In this document: piece after piece, positions 52,874-63,270 of the stretch
Layout: each line of letters starts with the position of its first letter
Numbering within the stretch: the stretch's first letter is position 1
From: Flavobacterium muglaense
Lineage (GTDB): Bacteria; Bacteroidota; Bacteroidia; Flavobacteriales; Flavobacteriaceae
Reading direction: 5' to 3'
Assembly: GCF_014305155.1 (NCBI RefSeq)
Contig: NZ_JACRUK010000017.1
Span: 1 to 64,000 of the forward strand
Length of the DNA stretch: 64,000 bases
Notes under the pieces: generated by a model
Database searches by the model: none
What the model was told of the DNA's origin: nothing
What the model saw: the letters and a program-made list of their open reading frames with translations, nothing else
Position numbers and translations under genes: made by a program

Positions 52874-54343
52874 TTAGTGTGCACCACCTTCGGTTTCAAC
52901 TTGATTGATTCCTTGTCTTTTTAAAATTTTAGGACAATAAAACCCGTAAAATCCTAAGTAAGCAAAACCAAGTAAAGGAACAACATAAGAGAAATGGGTC
53001 CATGAGACACCAAATATTCCATTAGGATGTGTTAAGTCATAATCACAAATACTTCCTTGGACTAGTGGAATAACACCACCTCCAAGAATCATCATAATTA
53101 AGAAAGAAGATGCTTTTCCCGTGTTTTTTCCTAATCCGGCTATAGCTAAATCGAAAATAGATGGCCACATAATAGATAGGAATAATCCACCTGATATAAA
53201 GAAGAATTTTGCAATTTCAGTATCAGTACAAATCAGTCCAGCTAACATCATTACTAAACCAGAAACTCCAAAAAGCATTAAAGTTTTACCAGCATTTTTA
53301 CCACCTACAAAACTTACTGCAATAAAGAGTAAGATCCAGATTGGGTAGATGTAAAATGATGAAACATCATGCTGAGCAAATAAGTTAGCGCCTATAATTA
53401 CTCCAAATGCAAGAGCAGGAACGATAAATTTGAGTGCAGTGTTGACAAGGTTTGAAGTGTTAAATACATTTACACCACCATTCCAACGACCAATCATTAA
53501 ACTTCCCCAGTATAGCGCAATAAAAGGCGAAATAGCATCTTCTAGAATACTACCAAACTCAGCTGTATGTAATAAAGCAGGTAAATTACTGATAATGGTT
53601 ACCTCAGTACCTACATAAATAAAGATAGCTAGCATTCCAAGGTATAGCTGAGGGTAATCTAAAATATTGAATTTTTCAGTACTAGTTACGACTGCTTCTT
53701 TTTCGATTTTTGCCGGGTTTTCGATTTTAGAAAAATTCATAAAAATAGCCACAAGTACAAAGGCTATTCCTAAAATGATAAAAGGCAATTTGATATCTTC
53801 TAATGAAAGAGATGTTTTCTTATTGTCTCCCATTCCGAACAATGCGATTCCTAATAAAATAGCACCAATCGTGGTTCCGAAAGAGTTAATTCCTCCAGCT
53901 AGTGTTAAACGGTGTGCTCCAGTAGAAGCACTTCCCATTTTAATAGCAAGTGGGTTAGCTACAATTTGCTGAATAGAAAATCCAAGACCTACCGTAAATA
54001 AGGCGGTCAAGAAAAAAGGAAAACTTTGCATTGTTGCTGCAGGAACGAATAAAAACGAACCAATAGCAGATAACAATAATCCTGCTGACAGGGTTTTTTT
54101 GTATCCAAATTTTTGTAATACGTCTACTTTAAGTGATATTAAGAAAAAGATAATAGATCCTACAAAGTAGGCTACATAAAAAGCCCAAGCAACAAGTTGT
54201 GATTGTACTTGAGATAAAGTAAATACTTTTTTAAAGACAGGTATTAAGATGTCGTTGGCCGAACCAACAAATCCCCAAAAGAAGAAGACGATTATCAGTG
54301 AGATAAATTGCCCCCATTTGGTTTGTACATTTTCTGAGCTCAT
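52874..54343 (-). CDS. Sugar MFS transporter (FHS family, probable GlcNAc permease)
   Basis: A 489-residue inner-membrane transporter with 12 predicted helices. The start GQFISLIIVFFFWGFVGSANDILIP and the later NPLAIKMG...RLTLAGGINSFGTTIGA are typical of the fucose/glucose-galactose (FHS) group of major facilitator proteins. Family members include GlcNAc permeases of the NagP type. The neighbouring SusCD, NagB and NagX genes make N-acetylglucosamine the likely substrate; that is an inference from context. Confidence 0.88.
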   Translation of the reverse strand: MSSENVQTKWGQFISLIIVFFFWGFVGSANDILIPVFKKVFTLSQVQSQLVAWAFYVAYFVGSIIFFLISLKVDVLQKFGYKKTLSAGLLLSAIGSFLFVPAATMQSFPFFLTALFTVGLGFSIQQIVANPLAIKMGSASTGAHRLTLAGGINSFGTTIGAILLGIALFGMGDNKKTSLSLEDIKLPFIILGIAFVLVAIFMNFSKIENPAKIEKEAVVTSTEKFNILDYPQLYLGMLAIFIYVGTEVTIISNLPALLHTAEFGSILEDAISPFIALYWGSLMIGRWNGGVNVFNTSNLVNTALKFIVPALAFGVIIGANLFAQHDVSSFYIYPIWILLFIAVSFVGGKNAGKTLMLFGVSGLVMMLAGLICTDTEIAKFFFISGGLFLSIMWPSIFDLAIAGLGKNTGKASSFLIMMILGGGVIPLVQGSICDYDLTHPNGIFGVSWTHFSYVVPLLGFAYLGFYGFYCPKILKRQGINQVETEGGAH

Positions 54344-54535
54344 AATTGTGTTGGATTAGTTTTTTTAGTAATTTGTTTTTAGTTTTCAAGAGCGTAAATA
54401 TATTTGTTAAGCAAATCAAAAAAAAACAATTTTGCATAAATATTATTATAATTGTATAATAATCACTTTTTGTTAAATAATAATGATTATTTTTCAAGTA
54501 AAGCGAATTTAATTGGTATGATTGGGTTTCAGCAT

Positions 54536-55243
54536 TTACTCAAGGATTCTGTTTTTTACTTCTTTACTGTAATTACGGCCTATAGGGATGGTGAATGATT
54601 GTATTTGAATACGGTTGCCTTCAATGAATTTTATTTTGTTTAGAGCGATACAGTAAGACTTATGAACTCTCAAAAATTGGTCTATTGGTAGCTCATCAGT
54701 CAAAGAGCTTAAGGATTTGTGAGTGATATAAGTTTTATCATTGGTAACTACTTTAATATATTCCTTCATTCCTTCAATAAATAAAATTTCATCGATAATC
54801 AGTTTTACCATTTTTTTATCTACTTTAATAAAGATATGCGGTTCCACCCTAAAAGGTTCTATTTTGATATTGTTTTTAACACTGATTTCCGTCGATATTT
54901 TACTAATGCACTTTATAAATCGGATGATAGGTATAGGTTTTACTAGATAGTCCAATACATCCAAGTCGTAACTTTCGGCGGCAAATTCTCTGTATGCAGT
55001 TGTGATAACAACTCGTGGTTTTACATCGTGCTCGATTAATTTAATGAGTTCAAAACCAGTCATTATAGGCATTTTTATATCCAAAAAAACAACCTCAACA
55101 GTAGTCTTATTGATATAATGCAAAGCTTCAAGCGAGGTTGTAAATGTTGCCACTACTTCAAAATCGGGAAAGTTTTTAAAATAGTTTAGTAAAACTTTAA
55201 TAGCTAATGGTTCGTCATCAATTATGATACATTTAATTTTCAT
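54536..55243 (-). CDS. LytTR family response regulator
   Basis: A 235-residue regulator. The receiver domain (about 3-118) has IIDDEP at 7-12, phospho-acceptor Asp55 in FLDIKMP and Lys in LVKPI. The LytTR DNA-binding domain spans about 135-232 (IFIKVDKKMVKLIIDEILFIEG, and FLRVHKSYCIALNKI). It overlaps the kinase gene by 11 bp. A pair of LytTR-type half-sites lies upstream of the divergent susC gene and is the predicted target. Confidence 0.94.
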   Translation of the reverse strand: MKIKCIIIDDEPLAIKVLLNYFKNFPDFEVVATFTTSLEALHYINKTTVEVVFLDIKMPIMTGFELIKLIEHDVKPRVVITTAYREFAAESYDLDVLDYLVKPIPIIRFIKCISKISTEISVKNNIKIEPFRVEPHIFIKVDKKMVKLIIDEILFIEGMKEYIKVVTNDKTYITHKSLSSLTDELPIDQFLRVHKSYCIALNKIKFIEGNRIQIQSFTIPIGRNYSKEVKNRILE

Positions 55244-56285
55244 GATTGAGGGGGATTTGCAAGCTTACTACATAATAATAGAATTTAATTTTATGTTGTA
55301 GGCTAAATTTGTTGTGGTACAGTAATTTCAATCTTTTTTTTGTATTTTTTAATCCTATTCCGGTTCTAATTGTCAGATTTGGTTTTTGTATAAAGTTATT
55401 TATAATTTCGAACTCTAGTAAAGAATCATTGATGGTTTTGCAGTTAATTTTAATGACCAAATTAGGGTTACTGATCCCGCCGTGTTTAAACGCATTTTCT
55501 ACCAGACTGATAAATAACAAAGGAGGTACGTTAATTTCATCAATGTTAGATTCAATATCAAAAGATACATGGACAGTTTCAAATCGCAGTTTTTCTATTT
55601 CTATATAATTTTGAATGTATTCAATTTCCTTAATCAATGGCACATAAGTTTTTCCTTCGATGTCGTATAATACATACTCCATGAGTTTAGAGAGTTTTAT
55701 AATAACATCGGGCACTTTATCTGATGATTCTAAAGATAATGCGTATAGATTATTTAAAGTGTTAAAGAAAAAATGGGGTTGAATTTGATTTTTGAGATAC
55801 TTTAATTTGATCTTAAATTGTTCCTCTCGCAATGCTTTATTACGATCCCTTTCTTTCAGCCAGGTTAAGGTAAGGTAAATTGAAGATGCCATAGCTACGA
55901 CATATAATTCGCCTATACAAACTGCGATAATATGATTGGTGTCAAACGGTTTGTATTCGCGGTTGGCTTCAGGCCAAATATTTTCGGAAATAAGGTAATA
56001 AGTGAGCCCCGTTTTTAATAGATAGACTAGAAATACACTCAGTAATAAGGCAAAAGTATAGTGCAAGTATTTTGATTTAATTACATATCGAGGTATTAGA
56101 AAAAAGAGATTTAAGTACACTAAAGGAATGTGTAATGCAAATTCAATTAAATTGGATTTAAAGGAGTATTCATAATCATTAAAATAAGCACCCCATCTTA
56201 AAAAATTAGAGACAAAGTAAATGCCCCAAAACCAGAAATGATTTTGAAGTTTTAAATCGAATTTAACATCTTTTATTTTACCCAA
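55233..56285 (-). CDS. LytS-type sensor histidine kinase
   Basis: A 350-residue membrane kinase of the His_kinase (LytS/YehU) family. Four hydrophobic helices lie within about 16-145, followed by a short coiled linker and His171 in NQIQPHFFFNTLNNLYAL. The ATPase part has PPLLFISLVENAFKHGG and GIGLKNTKKRL. The start is TTG at 56285; there is an in-frame stop nearby upstream and no suitable ATG. Partner of the LytTR regulator it overlaps by 11 bp. The signal is likely an amino sugar or its uptake, by context. Confidence 0.92.
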   Translation of the reverse strand: MGKIKDVKFDLKLQNHFWFWGIYFVSNFLRWGAYFNDYEYSFKSNLIEFALHIPLVYLNLFFLIPRYVIKSKYLHYTFALLLSVFLVYLLKTGLTYYLISENIWPEANREYKPFDTNHIIAVCIGELYVVAMASSIYLTLTWLKERDRNKALREEQFKIKLKYLKNQIQPHFFFNTLNNLYALSLESSDKVPDVIIKLSKLMEYVLYDIEGKTYVPLIKEIEYIQNYIEIEKLRFETVHVSFDIESNIDEINVPPLLFISLVENAFKHGGISNPNLVIKINCKTINDSLLEFEIINNFIQKPNLTIRTGIGLKNTKKRLKLLYHNKFSLQHKIKFYYYVVSLQIPLNHEN

Positions 56286-56458
56286 AGCAGCAATAGTTTA
56301 ATTTATAAAAAAATGGACATGAGATTAAAAGATGCAACTTTAGTGATTTTTTTTAATATAGGGCTCTTTATTTTGCATAAAAACCTGAATTTTTAATAAA
56401 ATAATATTAAAATAATATTTTGTTGATTCGACCAAAAACGGGTTATAGACAAAATAAT

Positions 56459-56488
56459 GTCGTTCGTTTAAAAAAAAGAACCGTTGGT
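56459..56488 (+). promoter_or_regulatory. Candidate LytTR operator upstream of susC
   Basis: Two 9-bp direct half-sites, GTCGTTCGT (56459-56467) and ACCGTTGGT (56480-56488), are separated by exactly 12 bp. The second matches the LytTR consensus (TA)(AC)(CA)GTTN(AG)(TG) at all nine positions and the first at seven. They end 32 bp upstream of a -7-like TACATTTA (56521-56528), a position suited to activation. Confidence 0.6.
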
Positions 56489-56555
56489 TTAATTTATTTT
56501 TTTTACCAGTTCCTTCCTGATACATTTACCCCATAACTAACAAAAACTTTTAAAC

Positions 56556-59500
56556 ATGAAACAAATTATTTTAATCTTTATGATGGTTTTTACTGCACAA
56601 GTTACGCTTGCTCAGTCTAAAATCATCAAAGGTTCAGTTGCAGATGCATCTGGGATGCCGTTACCAGGCGCATCCATAGTTGTATTAGGAGAGTCTAAAG
56701 GAAGTATTACCGATTTAGATGGTAAATTTTCGATAGAAGCAAAAAAAGGAAATGTAATATTGATCTCTTATTTGGGGTTTGAAACCTTAGAAGTTACAAT
56801 AGGAGATGCTAGGACAATTGCTGTAAAATTAAAAGAAGCAAGTTCTAATGCTTTAAATGAGGTTATTGTTACTTCATTGGGTATTAAGAAAACTAGGAAG
56901 TCCTTAACTTATTCGGCCCAAGAGTTAAAAGCCGAAGAGTTAACAAGAGTAAAAGATGCCAATATTATCAACACGATTGCAGGAAAGATATCTGGAGTTG
57001 CGGTTACTAAAAGTGCAGGAGGTACTGGAGGGTCAACTAAAGTAGTAATTCGTGGTAATTCATCGGTAAGTAACAACCAACCATTGTATGTGATTGATGG
57101 AATTCCTTTGTTTAATGGTACATCTGGCCAACCTAATAATGCTTTTGGAGACACCGCAGGAGGTAACCGTGATGGGGGAGATGTAGTATCTTTAATTAAT
57201 CCCGATGATTATGATGGTATGACTGTACTAAAAGGGGCGGCTGCTTCGGTATTATACGGTAGTCAAGGTGCAAATGGAGTAATTTTACTTTCGACTAAAA
57301 AGGCCAAAGAAGGAAAATCAAATTTGAAAGCATCATCAGTAACTACTTTTGAGAGTGCGTCTTATTTACCAAAATTCCAAACTGATTACGTTGCTGTTAC
57401 CGGTGGAGAAGAAACTTGGGGAGCAAAAGGAACTTCTAATGATCATGTTAAGGATTTCTTTCAAACAGGACATACGCAAATTACATCGTTGGCGTTTTCA
57501 TCAGCGACTGAGGCTTCATCAACCAGTTTATCGTATGCCAATACTACTGGATCAGGAGTTATTCCAGGGACCGGTTTAAAGAAAAACAACTTTGGAATTC
57601 GTCAAACGGCTAAGTTTTTTGATGATAAATTAAATGTTGCTGCAAATGCTAATTATACTTCCCAAAAAGTAAATAATAGACCGGTGAGTGGACTTTATTT
57701 TAATCCTTTAACAGGAGTGTACCTTATGCCAAGAGGGAATGATTTTGAAGCTTACAAAAATAATTTTGAAGTTTTTAACGTTGGAAGAAATTTAATGGCT
57801 CAAAACTGGATGACAAATAGAGATATTTTGCAAAATCCATATTGGGGAATTAATAGAAATAAATCAGAAGATACGAATCAATTTTTCAACGGATCGATTG
57901 CATTAGATTATAAAGCAAATAATTGGTTGTCTATAGCGTCACGCTACAGTTATAACAGAGCTGAGAGTAGTTTTGATAAAAAAATATATGCTACTACTCA
58001 AGGAACTTTATCACATACAAATGGTAGATATATCAATGTGAATACATTAAGTACGCAACGTTATGCGGATTTAATTGCTACAATCAATACTGATTTGAAT
58101 GGGGATATTAGTTTTAATGCTAACATTGGTACAAGTATTACTAATACAATAGGGAATCAAGCAACGACACTTGATTCAGGTATTGGAGCAGGACTTCTAT
58201 TAGCTAATTACTTTACACTTGGGAATTTTGTAAACAACTCAGGAAACTTACAAACCTTAGGTTCTTCTAGAGAAGTACAATCTGTTTTTGCAGCTACTAC
58301 TTTTGGATACAAAGATAAATTGTTTTTAGATCTTGCTGGTAGAAATGATTGGTCGTCAACTTTAGTGAATACTAATAACTCAGGTTTCTTTTATCCATCT
58401 GTGGGGGTAACGGCAATTATTAGCGAAATGACTACATTACCAGAATTTATTAATTTTGGAAAAGTACGTGCTACGTTTGCGCAAGTTGGTAATGATGTTT
58501 TCTCTTTTGTAACCTCACCAACAAATAGCTATACTGCTGAGGGTTTCAAAAAACCATTAGTAGGACCAAGACCTGGGGAATCTTTAAAACCAGAATTAAA
58601 GTCGGAATTTGAAATTGGAACGGAATGGAGAATGTTTGACAGCCGCTTAGGTTTTGAGATTTCTTATTACAAATCAGTAACTAAAAATCAATACTTACAA
58701 GTTCCTGCGCCTCCTACAAACCCATTTGGTTACATCAACTATGGTTTTAACGCCGGTAGTATTCAAAACCAAGGAGTAGAAGTTGTGTTGACAGGTAAAA
58801 TTGTAAAATCAGATTCTTTTTCTTGGGATACCACTTTAAACTTTTCAAAAAACACCAATGTTGTTAAAGAAATACCATCTGAATTAGGAGGTCGAATCAA
58901 CTTAACCGAGGCAGGAGTTAATAATTACAGATATGCCTTGGTAGAAGGAAGACCTTTCGGAGTTATCGAAGGAGTTAATATCAAGAAAGATGGGCAAGGA
59001 CGCGTATTATTAAATGCGGATGGTACCATTCAAAAAACAGGTTTTGAAGAAATAGGGAATTCTAATCCTGATTTTATGTTGGGTTTTTCAAACTCATTTA
59101 AATATGGTTCTTTCTTTGCAAATGTATTAGTTGATGCACGATTTGGTGGAAATGTAATGAGTTTAACACAAGCTGTAATGGATGAGTTTGGTGTTTCGAA
59201 AGTTACAGGTGATGCAAGAAACGCTGGTGGAGTAGAAATTAATGCCGTGTATCCCGATGGTACTGCTTATGCAGGGAAATATCCAACAGAAAGCTACTAT
59301 AAGCAAACTGGAGGTAGAGCAGGTGCAACTGGAGAATACATTTATAATGCTACTAATATTAGTTTAAGAGAAATAGCAATTGGGTATAGTTTTAATACTA
59401 AAAAGCTACCTTTTTTACAAGCAGCAAGTTTGTCTTTAATTGCTAGGAACTTAGGTTTTATCTACAAAGACGCTCCTTTTGATCCAAATATTTCATTAAG

Positions 59501-59585
59501 TACAGGAGAAGGTTTGCAAGGTGTTGACGTTTTCGGAATGCCATCAACTAGAAGTATCGGTCTTAATTTAAATGTAACTTTCTAA
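56556..59585 (+). CDS. SusC/RagA family TonB-dependent outer membrane transporter
   Basis: A 1009-residue outer-membrane protein. A signal peptide (about 1-19) is followed by a carboxypeptidase-regulatory-like domain ([17 protein letters not shown] from residue 25), the TonB-dependent plug domain (about 115-235, with [14 protein letters not shown] and [19 protein letters not shown]) and a beta-barrel ending in LNLNVTF with the terminal aromatic residue. With the SusD partner it imports oligosaccharides. Chitin or other GlcNAc-containing glycans are likely substrates, by context with nagB and nagX. Confidence 0.95.
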   Translation: MKQIILIFMMVFTAQVTLAQSKIIKGSVADASGMPLPGASIVVLGESKGSITDLDGKFSIEAKKGNVILISYLGFETLEVTIGDARTIAVKLKEASSNALNEVIVTSLGIKKTRKSLTYSAQELKAEELTRVKDANIINTIAGKISGVAVTKSAGGTGGSTKVVIRGNSSVSNNQPLYVIDGIPLFNGTSGQPNNAFGDTAGGNRDGGDVVSLINPDDYDGMTVLKGAAASVLYGSQGANGVILLSTKKAKEGKSNLKASSVTTFESASYLPKFQTDYVAVTGGEETWGAKGTSNDHVKDFFQTGHTQITSLAFSSATEASSTSLSYANTTGSGVIPGTGLKKNNFGIRQTAKFFDDKLNVAANANYTSQKVNNRPVSGLYFNPLTGVYLMPRGNDFEAYKNNFEVFNVGRNLMAQNWMTNRDILQNPYWGINRNKSEDTNQFFNGSIALDYKANNWLSIASRYSYNRAESSFDKKIYATTQGTLSHTNGRYINVNTLSTQRYADLIATINTDLNGDISFNANIGTSITNTIGNQATTLDSGIGAGLLLANYFTLGNFVNNSGNLQTLGSSREVQSVFAATTFGYKDKLFLDLAGRNDWSSTLVNTNNSGFFYPSVGVTAIISEMTTLPEFINFGKVRATFAQVGNDVFSFVTSPTNSYTAEGFKKPLVGPRPGESLKPELKSEFEIGTEWRMFDSRLGFEISYYKSVTKNQYLQVPAPPTNPFGYINYGFNAGSIQNQGVEVVLTGKIVKSDSFSWDTTLNFSKNTNVVKEIPSELGGRINLTEAGVNNYRYALVEGRPFGVIEGVNIKKDGQGRVLLNADGTIQKTGFEEIGNSNPDFMLGFSNSFKYGSFFANVLVDARFGGNVMSLTQAVMDEFGVSKVTGDARNAGGVEINAVYPDGTAYAGKYPTESYYKQTGGRAGATGEYIYNATNISLREIAIGYSFNTKKLPFLQAASLSLIARNLGFIYKDAPFDPNISLSTGEGLQGVDVFGMPSTRSIGLNLNVTF

Positions 59586-59595
59586 TTAAAAAATC

Positions 59596-61176
59596 ATGAA
59601 ATTAAATACTATAAAAAGAACAGCTATTTGTGTTTCATTACTCGCAGCAGTAAGTTGTACAGATAATTTTGAAGAAATAAATACAAATCCAAACGGGATT
59701 ACAACGCAATTATTAGAACAAGATTTTAATCATATTAAAGGATTGTTTGGTCCTATGCTTAATAATATTTTAGTGCTTACTCCAGAGTGGAAATACCAAG
59801 TACAACAAGGATTACAAGCAGATATTTGGTCGGGTTATATGGCTACAGGAACTGCTTTTAGAGGAGGAACTAATAATACGACTTATGATTTAGTTGATGG
59901 TTGGAATGGATTTGCTTGGGGTGCTGCATACGGAGACGTAATGTCTAATGCGTATGAAATAGAGCAAAAAGCCAAAGGGAAATACGATCAGTTTTATGCT
60001 TTGTCTTTGATTATAAAAGTGGAAGGAATGCATAGAGTTACGGATACTTATGGTCCTATTGTGTATTCTAAGTTTGGAACTACAGATCCTATCATTGCTT
60101 ACGACTCTCAGGAGGAAGTGTATAACTTAATGTTTAAGGAATTAGATATTGCAGTAGCTGAGTTAACTAAGAGAGTAGATGCTAATGAAGTTTCAAGTTT
60201 TGCAACTACGGATCTTTCTAGTTACAAAGGAGATTATAAGCAATGGGTAAAGTTTGCCAATTCCTTACGTTTGCGTTTAGCGATGCGAATTGTAAAGAAA
60301 AATCCAACTTTGGCTAAGACAGAAGCCGAAAAAGCAATTGCTCATAAATTTGGGGTGTTTACCACCAATAGTGATTTGTTTAAAGTAGTATCACCAGTGT
60401 ACACAAATCCTATCGCAACCATTAGTGGAGCATGGGGAGATGTACGTATGTCAGCAGATATGGAATCGATCATGGGAGGATACAATGATCCAAGACTAGC
60501 AGCGTTTTTTGATACTTCGGTACAATTTCCAGGGCAATATAAAGGTGTTCGTTCTGGTATTGAAATAGCAGCCAAAGCTGATCATGTTGATTTTTCAGGT
60601 ATAGGTGGTGTTGTTCGTTCGAAAGAAATGGTTTTGATGACCACAGCCGAAGTCTATTTTTTAAGATCCGAAGGTGCACTTAGAGGATGGAATATGGGCG
60701 GAGACGATCAAGGTTTGTATGAGTCTGGAATTACAAGTTCTTTTGGCCAACATGCCGTTTCGGGAGCAGCAGCTTATATTGCTGATAACGTAAAAACTGC
60801 TAAAGCATATGTAGATCCTAATTTCCCTGCAAACAATGGAGTAGCTTTAAATAATGTAACCGTTGCTTGGAATGCAGTAGCTACAAATGAAGTAAAGCTT
60901 CAAAAGATAATTACTCAAAAATGGATTGCAGGTTTTCCTGAAGGACAAGAAGCTTGGTCTGATTATAGAAGAACAGGTTATCCAAAGCTTTTGCCAGTAC
61001 TTAAAAATACTAGTGGAGGAAAAATAGATTCTAATCTTGGTGTTCGAAGAGTCAATTTTGTTCAATCGGAGAAAGATGGAAATGCTGGTGGTGTAGCAAC
61101 TGGGCTAGCTAAACTGGGAGGTGCTGATACTGGAGGAACCCGACTTTGGTGGGATACCCTTGGTGGAAATTTTTAG
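59596..61176 (+). CDS. SusD/RagB family nutrient-binding lipoprotein
   Basis: A 526-residue surface lipoprotein with signal and lipobox (AVSC, Cys21). The TNPNGIT segment near 32-38 and the tetratricopeptide-like helical core (LSLIIKVEGMHRVTDTYGPIVYS, FANSLRLRLAMRIVKK) are characteristic of the SusD-like-2 group. It caps the SusC channel and binds glycan. It lies 10 bp after susC and is followed by a strong terminator, which may partially insulate nagB. Confidence 0.93.
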   Translation: MKLNTIKRTAICVSLLAAVSCTDNFEEINTNPNGITTQLLEQDFNHIKGLFGPMLNNILVLTPEWKYQVQQGLQADIWSGYMATGTAFRGGTNNTTYDLVDGWNGFAWGAAYGDVMSNAYEIEQKAKGKYDQFYALSLIIKVEGMHRVTDTYGPIVYSKFGTTDPIIAYDSQEEVYNLMFKELDIAVAELTKRVDANEVSSFATTDLSSYKGDYKQWVKFANSLRLRLAMRIVKKNPTLAKTEAEKAIAHKFGVFTTNSDLFKVVSPVYTNPIATISGAWGDVRMSADMESIMGGYNDPRLAAFFDTSVQFPGQYKGVRSGIEIAAKADHVDFSGIGGVVRSKEMVLMTTAEVYFLRSEGALRGWNMGGDDQGLYESGITSSFGQHAVSGAAAYIADNVKTAKAYVDPNFPANNGVALNNVTVAWNAVATNEVKLQKIITQKWIAGFPEGQEAWSDYRRTGYPKLLPVLKNTSGGKIDSNLGVRRVNFVQSEKDGNAGGVATGLAKLGGADTGGTRLWWDTLGGNF

Positions 61177-61196
61177 AATAAAATAATAATAACATA

Positions 61197-61233
61197 AAAG
61201 GGTATAAGTAATTGCTTAACTTATACCTTTTTA
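61197..61233 (+). terminator. Terminator or attenuator between susD and nagB
   Basis: GGTATAAGT and ACTTATACC arms pair perfectly around AATTGCTTA, followed by five T. As nagB is co-directional and starts 49 bp later, it may reduce rather than abolish readthrough. Confidence 0.85.
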
Positions 61234-61281
61234 TAATATGCATTGCTGTACAGATTTAGAATACAATAAAACCGTGTAAAA

Positions 61282-63219
61282 ATGAAAAGTGCCTTAGAAA
61301 TGAAACCTGATATTAGCTACAAAAGTGTAGGAAAGTTTGAAGAAACTAGATTTGAAAAAATTCACAATGAAATTTTTAAAAGCTCTGTAGAGGCTTCTAT
61401 TGTTGTTGCTCAAGAGATTGCTCAATTGATTAGAACTAAGCAAGAAAAAAAGAAAGCATGTGTTCTGGGTTTAGCTACAGGTTCCTCGCCTATAAAAGTA
61501 TACGAGGAGTTGGTAAGAATGCATAAAGAGGACGGACTAAGCTTTCATAATGTGATTACTTTCAATTTGGATGAATATTATCCAATGAAAAAAGAAAACA
61601 ATCAGAGTTACCATTATTTTATGCATCAACATTTGTTTGATCATATTGATATAAAGCCCGAAAACATTAACATCCCAGATGGAACTGTTTCTATTGATGA
61701 TTTGAATCAGTATTGTATTGATTATGAAATGAATATTAAAAACGCTGGTGGTCTAGACTTTCAATTACTAGGAATTGGGCGCACCGGACATGTAGGATTT
61801 AATGAACCGGGTTCTCATATTAATTCGGGTACTCGAATAATAACCTTAGATCATATTACTAAAGTTGATGCTTCATCAGATTTTAATGGAATTGATAACG
61901 TTCCTAAACGAGCGATTACCATGGGGGTTTCTACTATTCTTAGATCTAAAAGAATTGTATTAATGGCCTGGGGCCAAAATAAAGCAGATATTGTAAAACG
62001 TACGATTCAAGGCGATATAAGTCCGGATATTCCCGCTACTTTTTTACAAAATCATACAAATACCACGTTTGTACTAGATCAATCAGCCGCATCAGAGTTA
62101 ACACGTTTTAAAACGCCGTGGTTGGTGGGAGAATGTATATGGACACAAGAATTAAAAAGCAAAGCGATCGTTTGGTTGTGTCAAAGTACAAAACAATCTA
62201 TCCTAAAGTTAACAGATAGAGATTACAACAACAATGGTATGTCGGACCTTCTTGCGCTAGAAGGTTCTGCATACGATTTAAATATTAACATGTTTAATGT
62301 TTTACAGCACACGATTACAGGATGGCCAGGAGGAAAACCTAATACAGATGATTCCAATAGACCAGAACGTGCTAATCCTGCTCAAAAAAGAGTAATCCTT
62401 TTTAGTCCGCATCCTGATGATGATGTGATTTCAATGGGAGGAACATTTTCTAAATTAATAAAACAAGGGCATGATGTACATGTAGTGTATCAAACTTCGG
62501 GAAATATTGCTGTTACAGATGACGAAGCTTTAAAATTTGCTGAGGTATGCAATGATTTTATTGGCGTTAAGCAAGCTGATATTAATTTTAAGTCGATTAT
62601 TGAGTTTATAAATAGTAAAAAAGAAAATCAAGCGGATTCACTAGAGGTTAGAAAATTAAAAGGCTTGATCAGACGTCGTGAATCGTATGCGGCTACACGT
62701 TATATTGGGTTAAAGGATGAAAATACGCACTTTCTTGATTTACCTTTCTATGAAACGGGAGTTATTAAAAAGAAACCTTTAGGTCTAGAAGATATTGCAA
62801 TTGTGAAAGAAATTATTGCCAAAATAAAACCGCATCAAGTTTTTGCAGCCGGAGATCTTGCTGACCCGCATGGTACGCATGAAGTGTGCTTGAACGCTAT
62901 TTTTGCCGCTATGGGGCAATTGAAATCAGAGTCATACATGAATGATTGTTGGCTATGGCTGTATAGAGGAGCCTGGCATGAGTGGGATATTCACGAAATT
63001 GATATGGCTGTACCGTTGAGTCCAGACGAGGTTATGATTAAAAGACATGCAATATTGTACCATCAGTCCCAAAAAGACCGTGTAATGTTTCAAGGAAACG
63101 ATTCCAGAGAATTTTGGGTAAGAGCTGAGGATCGCAATAAAAACACAGCAAAATTATACGATGATTTAGGTCTTGCGGAGTATGAAGCAATTGAAGCTTT
63201 TAAGCGTTTTGATTATTAA
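61282..63219 (+). CDS. nagB: Glucosamine-6-phosphate deaminase fused to a PIG-L deacetylase domain
   Basis: A 645-residue two-domain enzyme, long form common in Bacteroidetes. Residues about 20-290 are NagB: GLATGSSPIKVYEEL near 63-77, Asp97/Glu98 in FNLDEYYP and GIGRTGHVGFNEPG. Residues about 370-640 are a PIG-L/LmbE-type domain with zinc-site motifs HPDDD at 377-381 and HGTH at 530-533. The first domain converts glucosamine-6-phosphate to fructose-6-phosphate and ammonia; the second could remove acetyl groups from an amino sugar, which would be useful as no nagA is seen here. Confidence 0.94.
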   Translation: MKSALEMKPDISYKSVGKFEETRFEKIHNEIFKSSVEASIVVAQEIAQLIRTKQEKKKACVLGLATGSSPIKVYEELVRMHKEDGLSFHNVITFNLDEYYPMKKENNQSYHYFMHQHLFDHIDIKPENINIPDGTVSIDDLNQYCIDYEMNIKNAGGLDFQLLGIGRTGHVGFNEPGSHINSGTRIITLDHITKVDASSDFNGIDNVPKRAITMGVSTILRSKRIVLMAWGQNKADIVKRTIQGDISPDIPATFLQNHTNTTFVLDQSAASELTRFKTPWLVGECIWTQELKSKAIVWLCQSTKQSILKLTDRDYNNNGMSDLLALEGSAYDLNINMFNVLQHTITGWPGGKPNTDDSNRPERANPAQKRVILFSPHPDDDVISMGGTFSKLIKQGHDVHVVYQTSGNIAVTDDEALKFAEVCNDFIGVKQADINFKSIIEFINSKKENQADSLEVRKLKGLIRRRESYAATRYIGLKDENTHFLDLPFYETGVIKKKPLGLEDIAIVKEIIAKIKPHQVFAAGDLADPHGTHEVCLNAIFAAMGQLKSESYMNDCWLWLYRGAWHEWDIHEIDMAVPLSPDEVMIKRHAILYHQSQKDRVMFQGNDSREFWVRAEDRNKNTAKLYDDLGLAEYEAIEAFKRFDY

Positions 63220-63270
63220 AAGTATTCTTTTTGTAAAAAGCATCCTTAATTCTTTAACAATAAAAGAAAC

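Noticed and set aside
56340..56525. Small minus-strand open frame upstream of susC
   Set aside because: It covers the susC promoter and candidate LytTR sites and has no protein-like features.
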